Assembly (NCBI RefSeq): GCF_001427865.1 | Contig: NZ_LMHH01000001.1 | Coordinates: forward strand, 1,426,001 to 1,490,000 | Length of the DNA stretch: 64,000 nucleotides | Source: Altererythrobacter sp. Root672 | GTDB lineage: Bacteria > Pseudomonadota > Alphaproteobacteria > Sphingomonadales > Sphingomonadaceae | Direction: 5' to 3' | In this document: positions 1-8,308 of the stretch, piece by piece | Layout of the letters: the number at the start of each line of letters is the position of its first letter | How positions within the stretch are numbered: position 1 is the first letter of the stretch | Program-made: the position numbers and the translations under genes | The notes under the pieces: generated by a model | Seen by the model: the letters and a program-made list of their open reading frames with translations, nothing else | Database searches by the model: none | What the model was told of the DNA's origin: nothing

Positions 1-63
1 AGCTTCCGCGAAAGCGGGCGCGGACAGCGTGAGCAGCGCCGCGCCAATAAAGGCCGTCCGCAT
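1..63 (-). CDS. N-terminal fragment of an exported protein (partial)
   Basis: The frame starts with ATG at 63 and leaves the window. The 21 visible residues (MRTAFIGAALLTLSAPAFAEA) form a Sec signal peptide: a basic start, a hydrophobic core and an A-x-A cleavage site. The start overlaps the stop of the upstream gene by one base (TGATG), so the two are probably translationally coupled and work in the same envelope process. The mature protein is not visible and no function can be given. Confidence 0.7.
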   Translation of the reverse strand, partial: MRTAFIGAALLTLSAPAFAEA

Positions 64-461
64 CAGCTCTGGTCCGCCTGTCCGAAGGGGGCAGTCCCAA
101 CCAGGCTTCCGTCCGCATGGACCGCGCGGCGCAAGCGCATGTACGGCTTGCCGTCGCGCGAGGGCCAGCCTTCGATGGTGATGGTCTCGCCGACCTTGAT
201 GCTGTCGCGCGTCCAGCCGCGCCGCTGCAGCACCACAGGTGCGTTAGTCTCCGCCCGCCATTCGCTCACCTTGCCCTGCGCGTCGGTTACATCGAGCACC
301 ACCGTGCCGTGCGGATTGGTGAAGCGGAACGAGGTCACCTTGCCGGTGATGGTCACGTCCTTGCTCGGATCGAAATAGACGGCGAACGAATGATGAGCCT
401 CGGCGGCAACTGGCGTCAGGCATGCCAGTGCTGCAGCGACGATTAGCGCGCGACTTCTCAT
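63..461 (-). CDS. DUF6152-like secreted protein
   Basis: This 132-residue protein has a clear Sec signal peptide (about residues 1-22, cleavage after AEA) and a mature part starting with HHSFAVYFD. The His-His-Ser-Phe start followed by a beta-rich domain containing TNPHG is characteristic of the small periplasmic DUF6152 proteins, whose biochemical role is unknown. A purine-rich site, GGGAGAGG, lies about 8 nt before the ATG. Its stop overlaps the next start in TGATG, so it is the first visible gene of a leftward operon. The family call is from memory of the N-terminal motif. Confidence 0.75.
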   Translation of the reverse strand: MRSRALIVAAALACLTPVAAEAHHSFAVYFDPSKDVTITGKVTSFRFTNPHGTVVLDVTDAQGKVSEWRAETNAPVVLQRRGWTRDSIKVGETITIEGWPSRDGKPYMRLRRAVHADGSLVGTAPFGQADQS

Positions 462-522
462 GTGCGGACCTCTCCCGGATTTTTCGGCACGCTAGCACCA
501 TCGCCCCAGACGGCGAAAGCGC

Positions 523-987
523 CTATTCCAGCGGAACGCCCGGCTCGTTTTTGGCGGTGCGGATGGTCAGCGACGTCTTCACGCTGGCAACGTTGGGCGC
601 CGGGGTGAGCTTGCTGGTCAGGAACTCCTGGAAGCTCTGCAGATCCTTGCTGACAATCTTGAGGATGAAGTCGATCTCGCCGTTGAGCATGTGGCACTCG
701 CGGATCTCGGGCAGCCCCTTGATGTGCTGTTCGAACGCGCGAAGATCTTCTTCCGCCTGGCTCTTGAGGCTGACCATGGCGAAGACGGTGATGGTGAAGC
801 CGAGGCGCGAGGGATCGAGGTCGGCATGATATCCCCTGATGACCCCCTCTTCCTCCAGCGCGCGGACCCGGCGAAGGCACGGTGGCGCGGTCAGCCCGAC
901 ACGGCTCGCGAGATCTACGTTAGTGATGCGGCCTTCGGCCTGCAGTTCGGCCAGGAGCCGGCGATCGATTGAGTCGAGCGTTGCCAT
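523..987 (-). CDS. Lrp/AsnC family transcriptional regulator
   Basis: At 154 residues this is full length for the family. An N-terminal winged helix-turn-helix begins LDSIDRRLLAELQAEGR and continues NVDLASRVGLTAPPCLRRVRAL. A C-terminal RAM/AsnC ligand-binding domain contains HMLNGEIDFILKI. The frame is open to 1038, but the ATG at 987 gives the normal family start just before the LDSIDRRLL motif, and the 17 extra residues fit no family feature. These proteins usually form dimers or octamers that respond to amino acids. It is divergent from the kinase-like gene at 1189, and a 15-bp palindrome lies between them. The ligand cannot be inferred. Confidence 0.92.
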   Translation of the reverse strand: MATLDSIDRRLLAELQAEGRITNVDLASRVGLTAPPCLRRVRALEEEGVIRGYHADLDPSRLGFTITVFAMVSLKSQAEEDLRAFEQHIKGLPEIRECHMLNGEIDFILKIVSKDLQSFQEFLTSKLTPAPNVASVKTSLTIRTAKNEPGVPLE

Positions 988-1031
988 CAAGCCGGTTACC
1001 GCCCCCCTATTAACTATGAGCGTAATTTTGC

Positions 1032-1046
1032 GCCGCACAGTGCGGC
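1032..1046. promoter_or_regulatory. Palindrome between lrp-type regulator and kinase gene, possible operator
   Basis: GCCGCAC-A-GTGCGGC is a perfect 7-bp inverted repeat around a single base, too tight to fold as an RNA hairpin but well suited to a dimeric regulator. It lies 45 bp upstream of the Lrp-type start in the divergent intergenic region. An AT-rich TAATATTA palindrome follows at 1054-1061. Lrp-family proteins often bind 15-bp dyads near their own promoter, so autoregulation is the simplest reading. This is inferred. Confidence 0.4.
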
Positions 1047-1188
1047 AATCCCGTAATATTATTGTTTATGGCGGCAATTGTCCCGGTTTGCAACGCACGA
1101 TGCGTTCGCCGTTCCACCTTTGAAAAGTGTCGCTAAGTGGCAGTCTGCGTATTGCTGCGTGTGACTTTCCACGCTTACCGGAGCGCCG

Positions 1189-2817
1189 ATGCTGTTCGAT
1201 GATCGCCTTGCTACCGTCCTGCGCTTTCCCGCGCAGAGCGAGCTGGCGTCCCGTACACAGTACCGGCAACTGCTCGACCTGCTTGGCAGCATGCCGGCCG
1301 ATACGCCGAGCCAGCTCACCGAATCGGCCTTTGCCCGGTTGGGCGATCTGGCGGACGAACTTCCCGCTGCGATGCAGTCGGCCATCCTCAGGGCTCCCGG
1401 TCTCCGGCTCCGCAATCCGAGGCTGGTGGCGTGGCTGGCTCAGTCAGAGCCGCAGGCCGCCGCCGCCGTGATGGCCACGGCGCAGTTGACCGACAGCGAG
1501 TGGGTCGAGCTGATCCCGCGGCTGCCGCTGACCGCTCGCGGCTTCCTGCGTCACCGGCGCGAGCTGCCGCCCGGCGCTCGGCAGGTTCTCGACCGGCTGG
1601 GCGTGAGAGACCTGGTTCTTCCCGAGCCCGAGCGGGTCGAACCTGATACGCAATCCGAGGACCCCGGCATCGGCGCCCTCGTCCGCCGGATCGAGGCGTT
1701 CCAGAATGCCAAGCGCAAGGGGCCCACCGCTCCGCGTCTGCCGCTGGGTGACGGACGGGACTTCGACCACGAGCACTTCCGCCACAGCCGCGCGTTCGAC
1801 TTTTCGACTGACGCGCAGGGCGTCGTCACCTGGGCCGATCCGGCGATGGCGCCAATGGTCGTGGGCCTGGCGCTCGGCCCGGCCCGGCCCGATGCGCTGG
1901 CCGTGCTCGACGCGGCCGGGGCGAAGACCATGCTCAGGCGCCTGCCGCTGCGCGGGGCGAGCCTGAACCTTGACGGCACGGCCGAGATTGCCGGCGAATG
2001 GCGGATCGATGCGGCGCCGGTCTTCTCGCCCGACGAAGGGCGCTTCACCGGCTACAACGGCCGCATGCGCCGGCCGCTGCCGGTGCTCGCCGCGACATCC
2101 ACCGCGGCTCCGGTCAAAGCTGGCGGATCCGGCGACCGGATGAGGCAGCTGCTTCACGAATTGCGCACGCCTGCGAACGCGATCCAGGGCTTTGCCGAGA
2201 TGATCCAGCAGCAGATGTTCGGCACCACGCCCAACGAATACCGCGCCCTCGCCGCCGCGGTTGCCGTGGACGCGGCGCGGATCATGGCCGGGTTCGACGA
2301 GATCGACCGGCTTGCGCGGTTGGAATCGGGCGCGCTCGAGTTCGAGGGTGGCCAATGCGATTTGCGCGAGGTGGTGAACCAGCTTCTGCGCCGGCTCGAC
2401 GGCGTGCTGCGCCAACGTAGCGCCCGCATCGAGTTTGAGGCCGAGGGCCCGGACTTCACCGTCGGGATCGAGCGGGACGATGCGCTGCAGCTGATCTGGC
2501 GCTTGCTCGCGACCCTGGCCGGGGCGCTTGCTCCGGGGGAGATCATCGATCTCACTCTGACGGTCGGTTCGGGTCAGGTGACGATGGAGCTCGACATTCC
2601 CGGTTCGATGATGGGCGATACCGACTTATTTGCAGCGACCGCCACGTCCCAGCCGCGCGCGGTGTCGGCCGGGATGTTCGGCAGCGGGTTCACCTTCCGG
2701 CTTGCTCGCGCCGAAGCCAGGGCTGCGGGCGGCGAGCTTGAGCGGCAGGAAGACCGGCTCCAGCTGACGTTGCCGAGCTTGACCGATGCGCGGGTTACCC
2801 TCGATAGAAGGGGCTAG
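1189..2817 (+). CDS. PAS/HisKA sensor-kinase-like protein with degenerate ATPase domain
   Basis: This is a 542-residue cytoplasmic protein with no membrane segment. The N-terminal 200 residues match nothing I recognise. Residues ~200-295 look PAS-like (FDFSTDAQGVVTWADPAM). A HisKA dimerisation helix carries the phospho-acceptor box HELRTP with His323. The following 150 residues align in order with HATPase_c, but the N-box lacks its Asn (IWRLLATLAGALAPG) and no DxGxG is visible; only a GMFGSG-like stretch near 496-501 remains. GGAG at 1180-1183 supports the ATG at 1189. No response regulator is adjacent. It may be a phosphotransfer or pseudokinase protein, though a very divergent active kinase is possible. 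Confidence 0.8.
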   Translation: MLFDDRLATVLRFPAQSELASRTQYRQLLDLLGSMPADTPSQLTESAFARLGDLADELPAAMQSAILRAPGLRLRNPRLVAWLAQSEPQAAAAVMATAQLTDSEWVELIPRLPLTARGFLRHRRELPPGARQVLDRLGVRDLVLPEPERVEPDTQSEDPGIGALVRRIEAFQNAKRKGPTAPRLPLGDGRDFDHEHFRHSRAFDFSTDAQGVVTWADPAMAPMVVGLALGPARPDALAVLDAAGAKTMLRRLPLRGASLNLDGTAEIAGEWRIDAAPVFSPDEGRFTGYNGRMRRPLPVLAATSTAAPVKAGGSGDRMRQLLHELRTPANAIQGFAEMIQQQMFGTTPNEYRALAAAVAVDAARIMAGFDEIDRLARLESGALEFEGGQCDLREVVNQLLRRLDGVLRQRSARIEFEAEGPDFTVGIERDDALQLIWRLLATLAGALAPGEIIDLTLTVGSGQVTMELDIPGSMMGDTDLFAATATSQPRAVSAGMFGSGFTFRLARAEARAAGGELERQEDRLQLTLPSLTDARVTLDRRG

Positions 2818-2855
2818 GCGGATCGACCGCTACCGAGGGGGGTGAAAGCTAAGTC

Positions 2856-3851
2856 ATGCGATCGATGATCGATCCGCCCTCGCGGCCAGCGTACGCGCGG
2901 TTCGATCCTCCTTTCGGTTGCCGCTTCCTGCTGACGGTCGACACCGAGGAAGAGTTCGACTGGACGAAACCGCTCACCCGCGACCAGCACGGCCTCGACC
3001 ATGTGCCCGAACTGGCGCGATTCCAGCGGTTCTGCGAGGCGGAAGGGGTGGTGCCGGTCTACCTCATCGACTGGCCGATCGCGCAGTCGCAACAGGCCGC
3101 GGAGATCCTGCGCGCCCCCCTCGCCGCCGGCAAGGCGGAGCTCGGCATCCAGCTCCACCCCTGGGTAAATCCGCCGTTTGTGGAAGAAGTTAGTCAACAC
3201 AACTCCTTCGCCGGCAACCTCCCCCCGGAATTGGAAGAAGCCAAGTTCCGCGCCCTAAAGGAAGCGATCGAACGCAATTTCGCAATCGAACCAACTATCT
3301 ACCGCGCCGGCCGCTACGGCCTCGGTCCAAACACCGCGGCAATGCTCAACCGGCACGGCATCGCGGTCGATACATCGGTCAGGTCCAAGTTCGACTATTC
3401 CGCCATCGGAGGCGCAAACTACGGTAGCCACCCGCTGGCGCCCTATTGGGTCGACGACGAGCGACGCTTGCTCGAATTGCCGCTTACCACCGTCCACTGG
3501 GGCATGCTTCGGCGCCAAGGCGACTGGCTCCAGTCCACCCTCGCTGGCTCCCCGGCGCTGCTCGGCGCCTTGGCCCATACCGGCATGCTTGAGCGCATTC
3601 CGCTGACGCCCGAGGGAGTGGCCGTCGAGGAAGCAATCCGCGGCATCGACATGGCCCTCGACGACGGCCTGCCGCTGCTGGTCCTGTCTTTCCACAGCCC
3701 TTCGCTGCAGCCCGGACACACGCCCTACGTCCGCGACGAAGCTGATCTCGAGAACCTTTACGACTGGTGGCGCCGCGTTTTCGCCTACCTCGAACAGCGC
3801 AAGGTTGCGCCAACCACGGTCGCCGAAATCCTTACGTCGGTGCAGCGCTAA
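2856..3851 (+). CDS. Polysaccharide deacetylase-like protein (WalW type)
   Basis: This 331-residue cytoplasmic protein begins its catalytic fold with LLTVDTEEEFDW, the Asp-containing first motif of NodB/CE4-like deacetylases. It also has a metal-site-like LGIQLHPWVNPP, a YRAGRYGLG segment and a late LSFHSPSLQPGHT. This layout fits the WalW-like deacetylase family, which acts on cell-surface glycans or their precursors. There is no signal peptide. A GAGGGGGGTG ribosome-binding site precedes the ATG at 2856. It follows the kinase-like gene by 38 bp in the same direction, so they may be co-transcribed. The substrate is unknown. Confidence 0.8.
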   Translation: MRSMIDPPSRPAYARFDPPFGCRFLLTVDTEEEFDWTKPLTRDQHGLDHVPELARFQRFCEAEGVVPVYLIDWPIAQSQQAAEILRAPLAAGKAELGIQLHPWVNPPFVEEVSQHNSFAGNLPPELEEAKFRALKEAIERNFAIEPTIYRAGRYGLGPNTAAMLNRHGIAVDTSVRSKFDYSAIGGANYGSHPLAPYWVDDERRLLELPLTTVHWGMLRRQGDWLQSTLAGSPALLGALAHTGMLERIPLTPEGVAVEEAIRGIDMALDDGLPLLVLSFHSPSLQPGHTPYVRDEADLENLYDWWRRVFAYLEQRKVAPTTVAEILTSVQR

Positions 3852-3860
3852 CGCCCTGAC

Positions 3861-3887
3861 TTGCCAGCGCCCCGGCACCAAGCTACC
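3861..3887 (+). promoter_or_regulatory. Candidate promoter of tRNA-Ile2
   Basis: TTGCCA (3861-3866) and GCTACC (3882-3887) are separated by 15 bp and end 23 bp before the mature tRNA. This matches the TTGCC...GCTA pattern seen before other genes here. It is a visual match only. Confidence 0.35.
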
Positions 3888-3910
3888 TCGCCGCGGCGCC
3901 CATGGTGCAC

Positions 3911-3986
3911 GGGCCTGTAGCTCAGCGGTTAGAGCTGGCCGCTCATAACGGCTAGGTCGCGGGTTCGAATCCTGCCGGGCCCACCA
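3911..3986 (+). tRNA. tRNA-Ile2 (CAT anticodon)
   Basis: The 76-nt cloverleaf closes fully: acceptor GGGCCTG pairs with CGGGCCC at 3976-3982, the discriminator is A and the CCA is encoded at 3984-3986. The anticodon loop is CTCATAA with CAT at 3944-3946, and GGTTCGAATCC forms the T arm. CAT could mean Met, but the short D loop (AGCGGTTAGAGC) and the acceptor resemble the minor isoleucine tRNA. In that tRNA the C is modified to lysidine by TilS so that it reads AUA codons. Confidence 0.88.
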
Positions 3987-4021
3987 ATTTTCCGTGCCAC
4001 CCTATCGCTTAGGCTTTTGGC

Positions 4022-4048
4022 TTGCGCCAAAGCGGCAGCAACCATAGG
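4022..4048 (+). promoter_or_regulatory. Candidate promoter of tRNA-Pro
   Basis: TTGCGC at 4022-4027 and CATAGG at 4043-4048 are spaced by 15 bp, about 15 bp upstream of the tRNA 5' end. This would let tRNA-Pro be transcribed separately from tRNA-Ile2. It is a visual match only. Confidence 0.3.
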
Positions 4049-4062
4049 GAGGCGCCCCCGGT

Positions 4063-4139
<77 letters not shown>

Positions 4140-4178
4140 ACTTCCTTGCGAGGCCTTGAGCCTCGGCGCTGAGCGCCT

Positions 4179-4439
4179 TCAGTCACCGTCGCCAGCGGCG
4201 AGCAAATCCATCAAATTTCGCGCTGCTTCACGATCGGCTTCTTCCTTGAAGGCGACGTCGAGGTCTGGCGCTTGTCCGAGCATATAGAGCACGGACCACA
4301 GCGCGAAACGGCGCGATCGATCGGTCTCCAGGCCAAAGTCCACGCGAAGCCGGTCAAGGCCGGCCGCTTGCACCGCCGGCGACGCTTCCGAGAGGTCGGA
4401 TGTGCCAAAGTAGCGCTGCAGCAGATCGTCGAAATCCAT
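4179..4439 (-). CDS. Small hypothetical acidic protein
   Basis: An 86-residue soluble protein, mostly helical by inspection, rich in Asp and Glu, beginning MDFDDLLQRYFGTSDL. It has no signal peptide, membrane segment or recognisable motif. The coding strand keeps normal codon use for a GC-rich genome, including GC-rich third positions. No strong ribosome-binding site is visible before the ATG at 4439. It is convergent with the tRNA genes. I do not recognise the family. Confidence 0.6.
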   Translation of the reverse strand: MDFDDLLQRYFGTSDLSEASPAVQAAGLDRLRVDFGLETDRSRRFALWSVLYMLGQAPDLDVAFKEEADREAARNLMDLLAAGDGD

Positions 4440-4494
4440 CCGTGAGTGCTAGCGTACCAGACCCATCAGGCAAGCGACATCGTGAGCGCCAAGA

Positions 4495-4701
4495 CTACTC
4501 CGTCGGCTTTACAGTCACCCAAACATCGACCGGGGCGATGAACTTGCCGGGAGCGGGCTTGCCGACGTCGATGCGCTCAGCGGTGACGAGCTCTCCGGTG
4601 GCGAGGTTAAAGCTCGCCCAGGGCTTCGGCATTCGTCCGAACGACATCTTCTGGATTGGACGCCCGGTCACAGTGTTCATGATAGTCGCGATGATAGCCA
4701 T
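4495..4701 (-). CDS. Small hypothetical protein
   Basis: A 68-residue frame whose translation (for example MSFGRMPKPWASFNLATGEL) reads like a real compact beta-rich domain rather than a random frame. It has no signal peptide and no known motif. An internal Met at residue 8 is an alternative start. Ribosome-binding signals are weak. It lies between the 4179 gene and map, all on the minus strand but with gaps of 55-68 bp, so co-transcription is uncertain. Confidence 0.45.
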   Translation of the reverse strand: MAIIATIMNTVTGRPIQKMSFGRMPKPWASFNLATGELVTAERIDVGKPAPGKFIAPVDVWVTVKPTE

Positions 4702-4769
4702 GCCGCGCCGCTAGGGTGCGGTGCCATACAGGTCCAGACTTAGGCCGCGGCTAATCAACAACCGTGCCT

Positions 4770-5543
4770 TTATGCGCGTACCAGCGCCGCTTCCTCTGGC
4801 CGAAGCGTCAAGACGCGAACGCCGTCTCGGGTCACCGCTACGGTGTGTTCAAATTGCGCTGATAGCTTTGCATCGGTGGTGACGACGGTCCACCCGTCCG
4901 CCTCGGTGCGAACCGTCCTTCGACCCTGGTTCAACATCGGCTCGATCGTGAAGACCATGCCCTCCCGGAGGGTCAACCCCGTGCCGGGTCTTCCGAAATG
5001 GAGCACCTGTGGCTCTTCGTGCATTTCCCGGCCGATGCCGTGGCCGCAATAGTCGCGCACGATTGAATAGCCGGCTCGTTTGGCGTGGCGCTCGATGGCA
5101 TGGCCCACATCGCCCAGCCTGGCGCCAGGACGAACAGCGCGAATGCCCTTCCACAGCGCTTCATACGTCGTTTGCACGAGCCTCTTGGCTTGGGGTGCGA
5201 CAGTTCCGATGAGGAAGGTCTTGCTGGAATCGGCAATAAATCCGTTCTTCTCCAGCGTGATGTCGAAATTGACGATATCGCCGTCCTGCAACACGTCCTC
5301 CGTGGACGGGACGCCATGGCAAACGACTTCGTTTCTCGAACAATTCAGCACGAAACCGTAGCCGTATTGGCCTTTGCTGGCCGGTCGCGCGCCAAGCTGG
5401 TTGACGATCAAGTCTTCGACCAGGTCATTGACCTGCATGGTGGTCTGGCCTGCGAGCTCCTGGTGGTCGAGGTACGAGAACACGCTCGCGAGAAGGCGGC
5501 CGGATTCGGCCATCAGCTCAACCTCGGCGGGCGATTTGATCAC
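4770..5543 (-). CDS. map: Type I methionine aminopeptidase
   Basis: This 257-residue protein has all five metal ligands of the pita-bread fold in canonical spacing: Asp94, Asp105, His168, Glu201 and Glu232. The substrate histidines are His76 and His175 (MHEEPQV). It should be an active cytosolic enzyme removing N-terminal methionine. The start is GTG at 5543 and overlaps the stop of the upstream ParD-like gene by one base (TAGTG), so translation is coupled. Housekeeping map usually sits alone or near rpsB/tsf. Pairing with a ParD-like gene suggests this is an accessory copy, but whether another map exists cannot be seen from this window. Confidence 0.95.
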   Translation of the reverse strand: MIKSPAEVELMAESGRLLASVFSYLDHQELAGQTTMQVNDLVEDLIVNQLGARPASKGQYGYGFVLNCSRNEVVCHGVPSTEDVLQDGDIVNFDITLEKNGFIADSSKTFLIGTVAPQAKRLVQTTYEALWKGIRAVRPGARLGDVGHAIERHAKRAGYSIVRDYCGHGIGREMHEEPQVLHFGRPGTGLTLREGMVFTIEPMLNQGRRTVRTEADGWTVVTTDAKLSAQFEHTVAVTRDGVRVLTLRPEEAALVRA

Positions 5544-5752
5544 TAGACGACGACACCGGCATCGGCAGGATCGACGCCGGCTTCCTTGAGCTCACGAAGC
5601 AGGACCTGATGAAAGGTCAGTTGGGGGTTCAGCTCGCACAACATGCCTATCTTTATCCAGAAAGCGGCTTGTGCATTGATGGAGCGATAAGAGGCCTTGC
5701 TCGCCTTGCGGAGCTGTTCGTGGAGGTCGTCCTCTATGTTGACGATACCCAT
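5543..5752 (-). CDS. ParD-like ribbon-helix-helix antitoxin-type protein
   Basis: The 69-residue protein starts MGIVNIEDDLHEQLRKASKA: a short beta strand then a helix, typical of ribbon-helix-helix DNA-binding proteins. It continues SRSINAQ-like (YRSINAQAAFWIKIG), the conserved core of ParD-like antitoxins. The frame is open back to 5983, but the ATG at 5752 matches the family start and places two palindromes immediately upstream. No RelE/ParE-type toxin follows. Instead its TAG overlaps the GTG of a methionine aminopeptidase. It probably represses its own two-gene operon. Family assignment is from the motif; antitoxin activity is not shown. Confidence 0.85.
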   Translation of the reverse strand: MGIVNIEDDLHEQLRKASKASYRSINAQAAFWIKIGMLCELNPQLTFHQVLLRELKEAGVDPADAGVVV

Positions 5753-5766
5753 TTGATCATCCTCGA

Positions 5767-5793
5767 ATATACGAATCGTATATGAATCATATA
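5767..5793. promoter_or_regulatory. Two overlapping palindromes, probable operator of the ParD-like/map operon
   Basis: ATATACGA-A-TCGTATAT (5767-5783) and TATATGA-A-TCATATA (5779-5793) are both perfect odd-centred palindromes. Their centres, at 5775 and 5786, are 11 bp apart, about one helical turn. They end 15 bp before the ParD-like ATG and are by far the most AT-rich sequence in the area. Tandem dyads one turn apart are the usual operator layout for ribbon-helix-helix antitoxins, so they probably mediate autorepression. They may also affect the divergent Gre-type gene at 5895. Confidence 0.7.
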
Positions 5794-5894
5794 GTCGAGC
5801 TAAGTGTTCAGCAAGCCGGAAGGAATGACGGCTGGAAAAGCCCGCGAACCCGTCCCATCTTGTTGACCACCCAGTCGGCGTGGAGATGAGTTCA

Positions 5895-6362
5895 ATGAGC
5901 GTGGCATTCCGTCGTGAGAGCGACGAGGAACATCTGGAGCCTAAATTCGAGCTCCCGATCCCTTCCGGTCCCAACCTGGTCACCGGCCGAGGCTTGGCCC
6001 TGATCAGGGAACGGATTTCCGAACTCGAAGCTCAGCTTGGCCGCGTCGACGATCCTGAGGCCATCAAGAAGCTCCAGCGCGACTTGCGCTATTGGAATAC
6101 CCGGCAAGTGACAGCCGAGCTTGCCCCTCTCCCGCTTGGCGACAAGGTGGAATTCGGGACCCAAGTCCGCATTCTCCTCAACGGCAAGCCCAAGACATTT
6201 CTGATTGTGGGAGACGACGAGGCCGATCCCGCCGCGGGACGGCTCTCCTTCAACGCCCCGTTGAGCCGCGCCATGCTCGGGGCCGAAGTGGGAGAAACCC
6301 TGCCGTTCGGCAACGCGACCGACGCAATCGAGATCGTGGAGATCACCGTCCCGCCGGAATAA
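5895..6362 (+). CDS. GreA/GreB-family elongation factor-like protein
   Basis: About 155 residues. The N-terminus MSVAFRRESDEEHLEPKFE is followed by a short coiled-coil-like helix (LIRERISELEAQLGRV, then DPEAIKKLQRDLRYW) and a C-terminal FKBP-like domain (VRILLNGKPKTFLIVGDDEAD...LPFG). This is the two-domain layout of Gre factors and Rnk-like RNA polymerase secondary-channel proteins. GreA/B relieve paused polymerase; the exact role of this subtype is unclear. The frame is open from a GTG at 5880, and ATGs lie at 5886 and 5895. GGAG at 5882-5885 sits 9 nt before 5895 but only touches 5886, so 5895 is preferred. Confidence 0.85.
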   Translation: MSVAFRRESDEEHLEPKFELPIPSGPNLVTGRGLALIRERISELEAQLGRVDDPEAIKKLQRDLRYWNTRQVTAELAPLPLGDKVEFGTQVRILLNGKPKTFLIVGDDEADPAAGRLSFNAPLSRAMLGAEVGETLPFGNATDAIEIVEITVPPE

Positions 6363-6439
6363 CCCGCCCTGCCCTTAGCGCAGGCCCACTCCATCGGCTA
6401 AGCGGCGCCAGTCGAGCGCTTCGTGTCACGCCTGCCCGC

Positions 6440-6468
6440 TTGCCCCCTGACGCTGCACCGCCTATCTG
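6440..6468 (+). promoter_or_regulatory. Candidate ettA promoter
   Basis: TTGCCC (6440-6445), a 17-bp spacer and TATCTG (6463-6468) lie 38 bp before the ettA start codon. Spacing is ideal for the housekeeping sigma factor. It is a visual match only. Confidence 0.4.
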
Positions 6469-6505
6469 CGCCGCAACCTCCCCACACCGATTTCCAAGGA
6501 CGACC

Positions 6506-8179
<1,674 letters not shown>

Positions 8180-8212
8180 CGTTCAGCTTGACTGCTTGAA
8201 ACATGAACAAAA

Positions 8213-8244
8213 GGCTGTCCGACCGGTTCAGTTGTCGGACAGCC
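8213..8244. terminator. Strong hairpin after ettA
   Basis: GGCTGTCCGAC (8213-8223) and GTCGGACAGCC (8234-8244) form a perfect 11-bp stem with a 10-nt loop, 33 bp after the ettA stop. The T run lies on the minus-strand side (TTTTG), so as a plus-strand terminator it lacks a U tract. It may still stop or stabilise the ettA transcript. Confidence 0.5.
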
Positions 8245-8308
8245 CAGACGGAATATCACCGACTCATTAGCCGCAGCCACTTGGCGGTAGAGTTTGGAGA
8301 TGCCGTCA

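Noticed and set aside
5753-5983. An N-terminal extension of the ParD-like gene.
   Set aside because: It would read through the two palindromes and into the divergent Gre-like gene. The family start is at 5752.
6092-6505. An in-frame N-terminal extension of ettA of 138 residues.
   Set aside because: It overlaps the Gre-like gene in another frame, is Arg/Pro-rich shadow sequence, and a ribosome-binding site and the family start fix the ATG at 6506.
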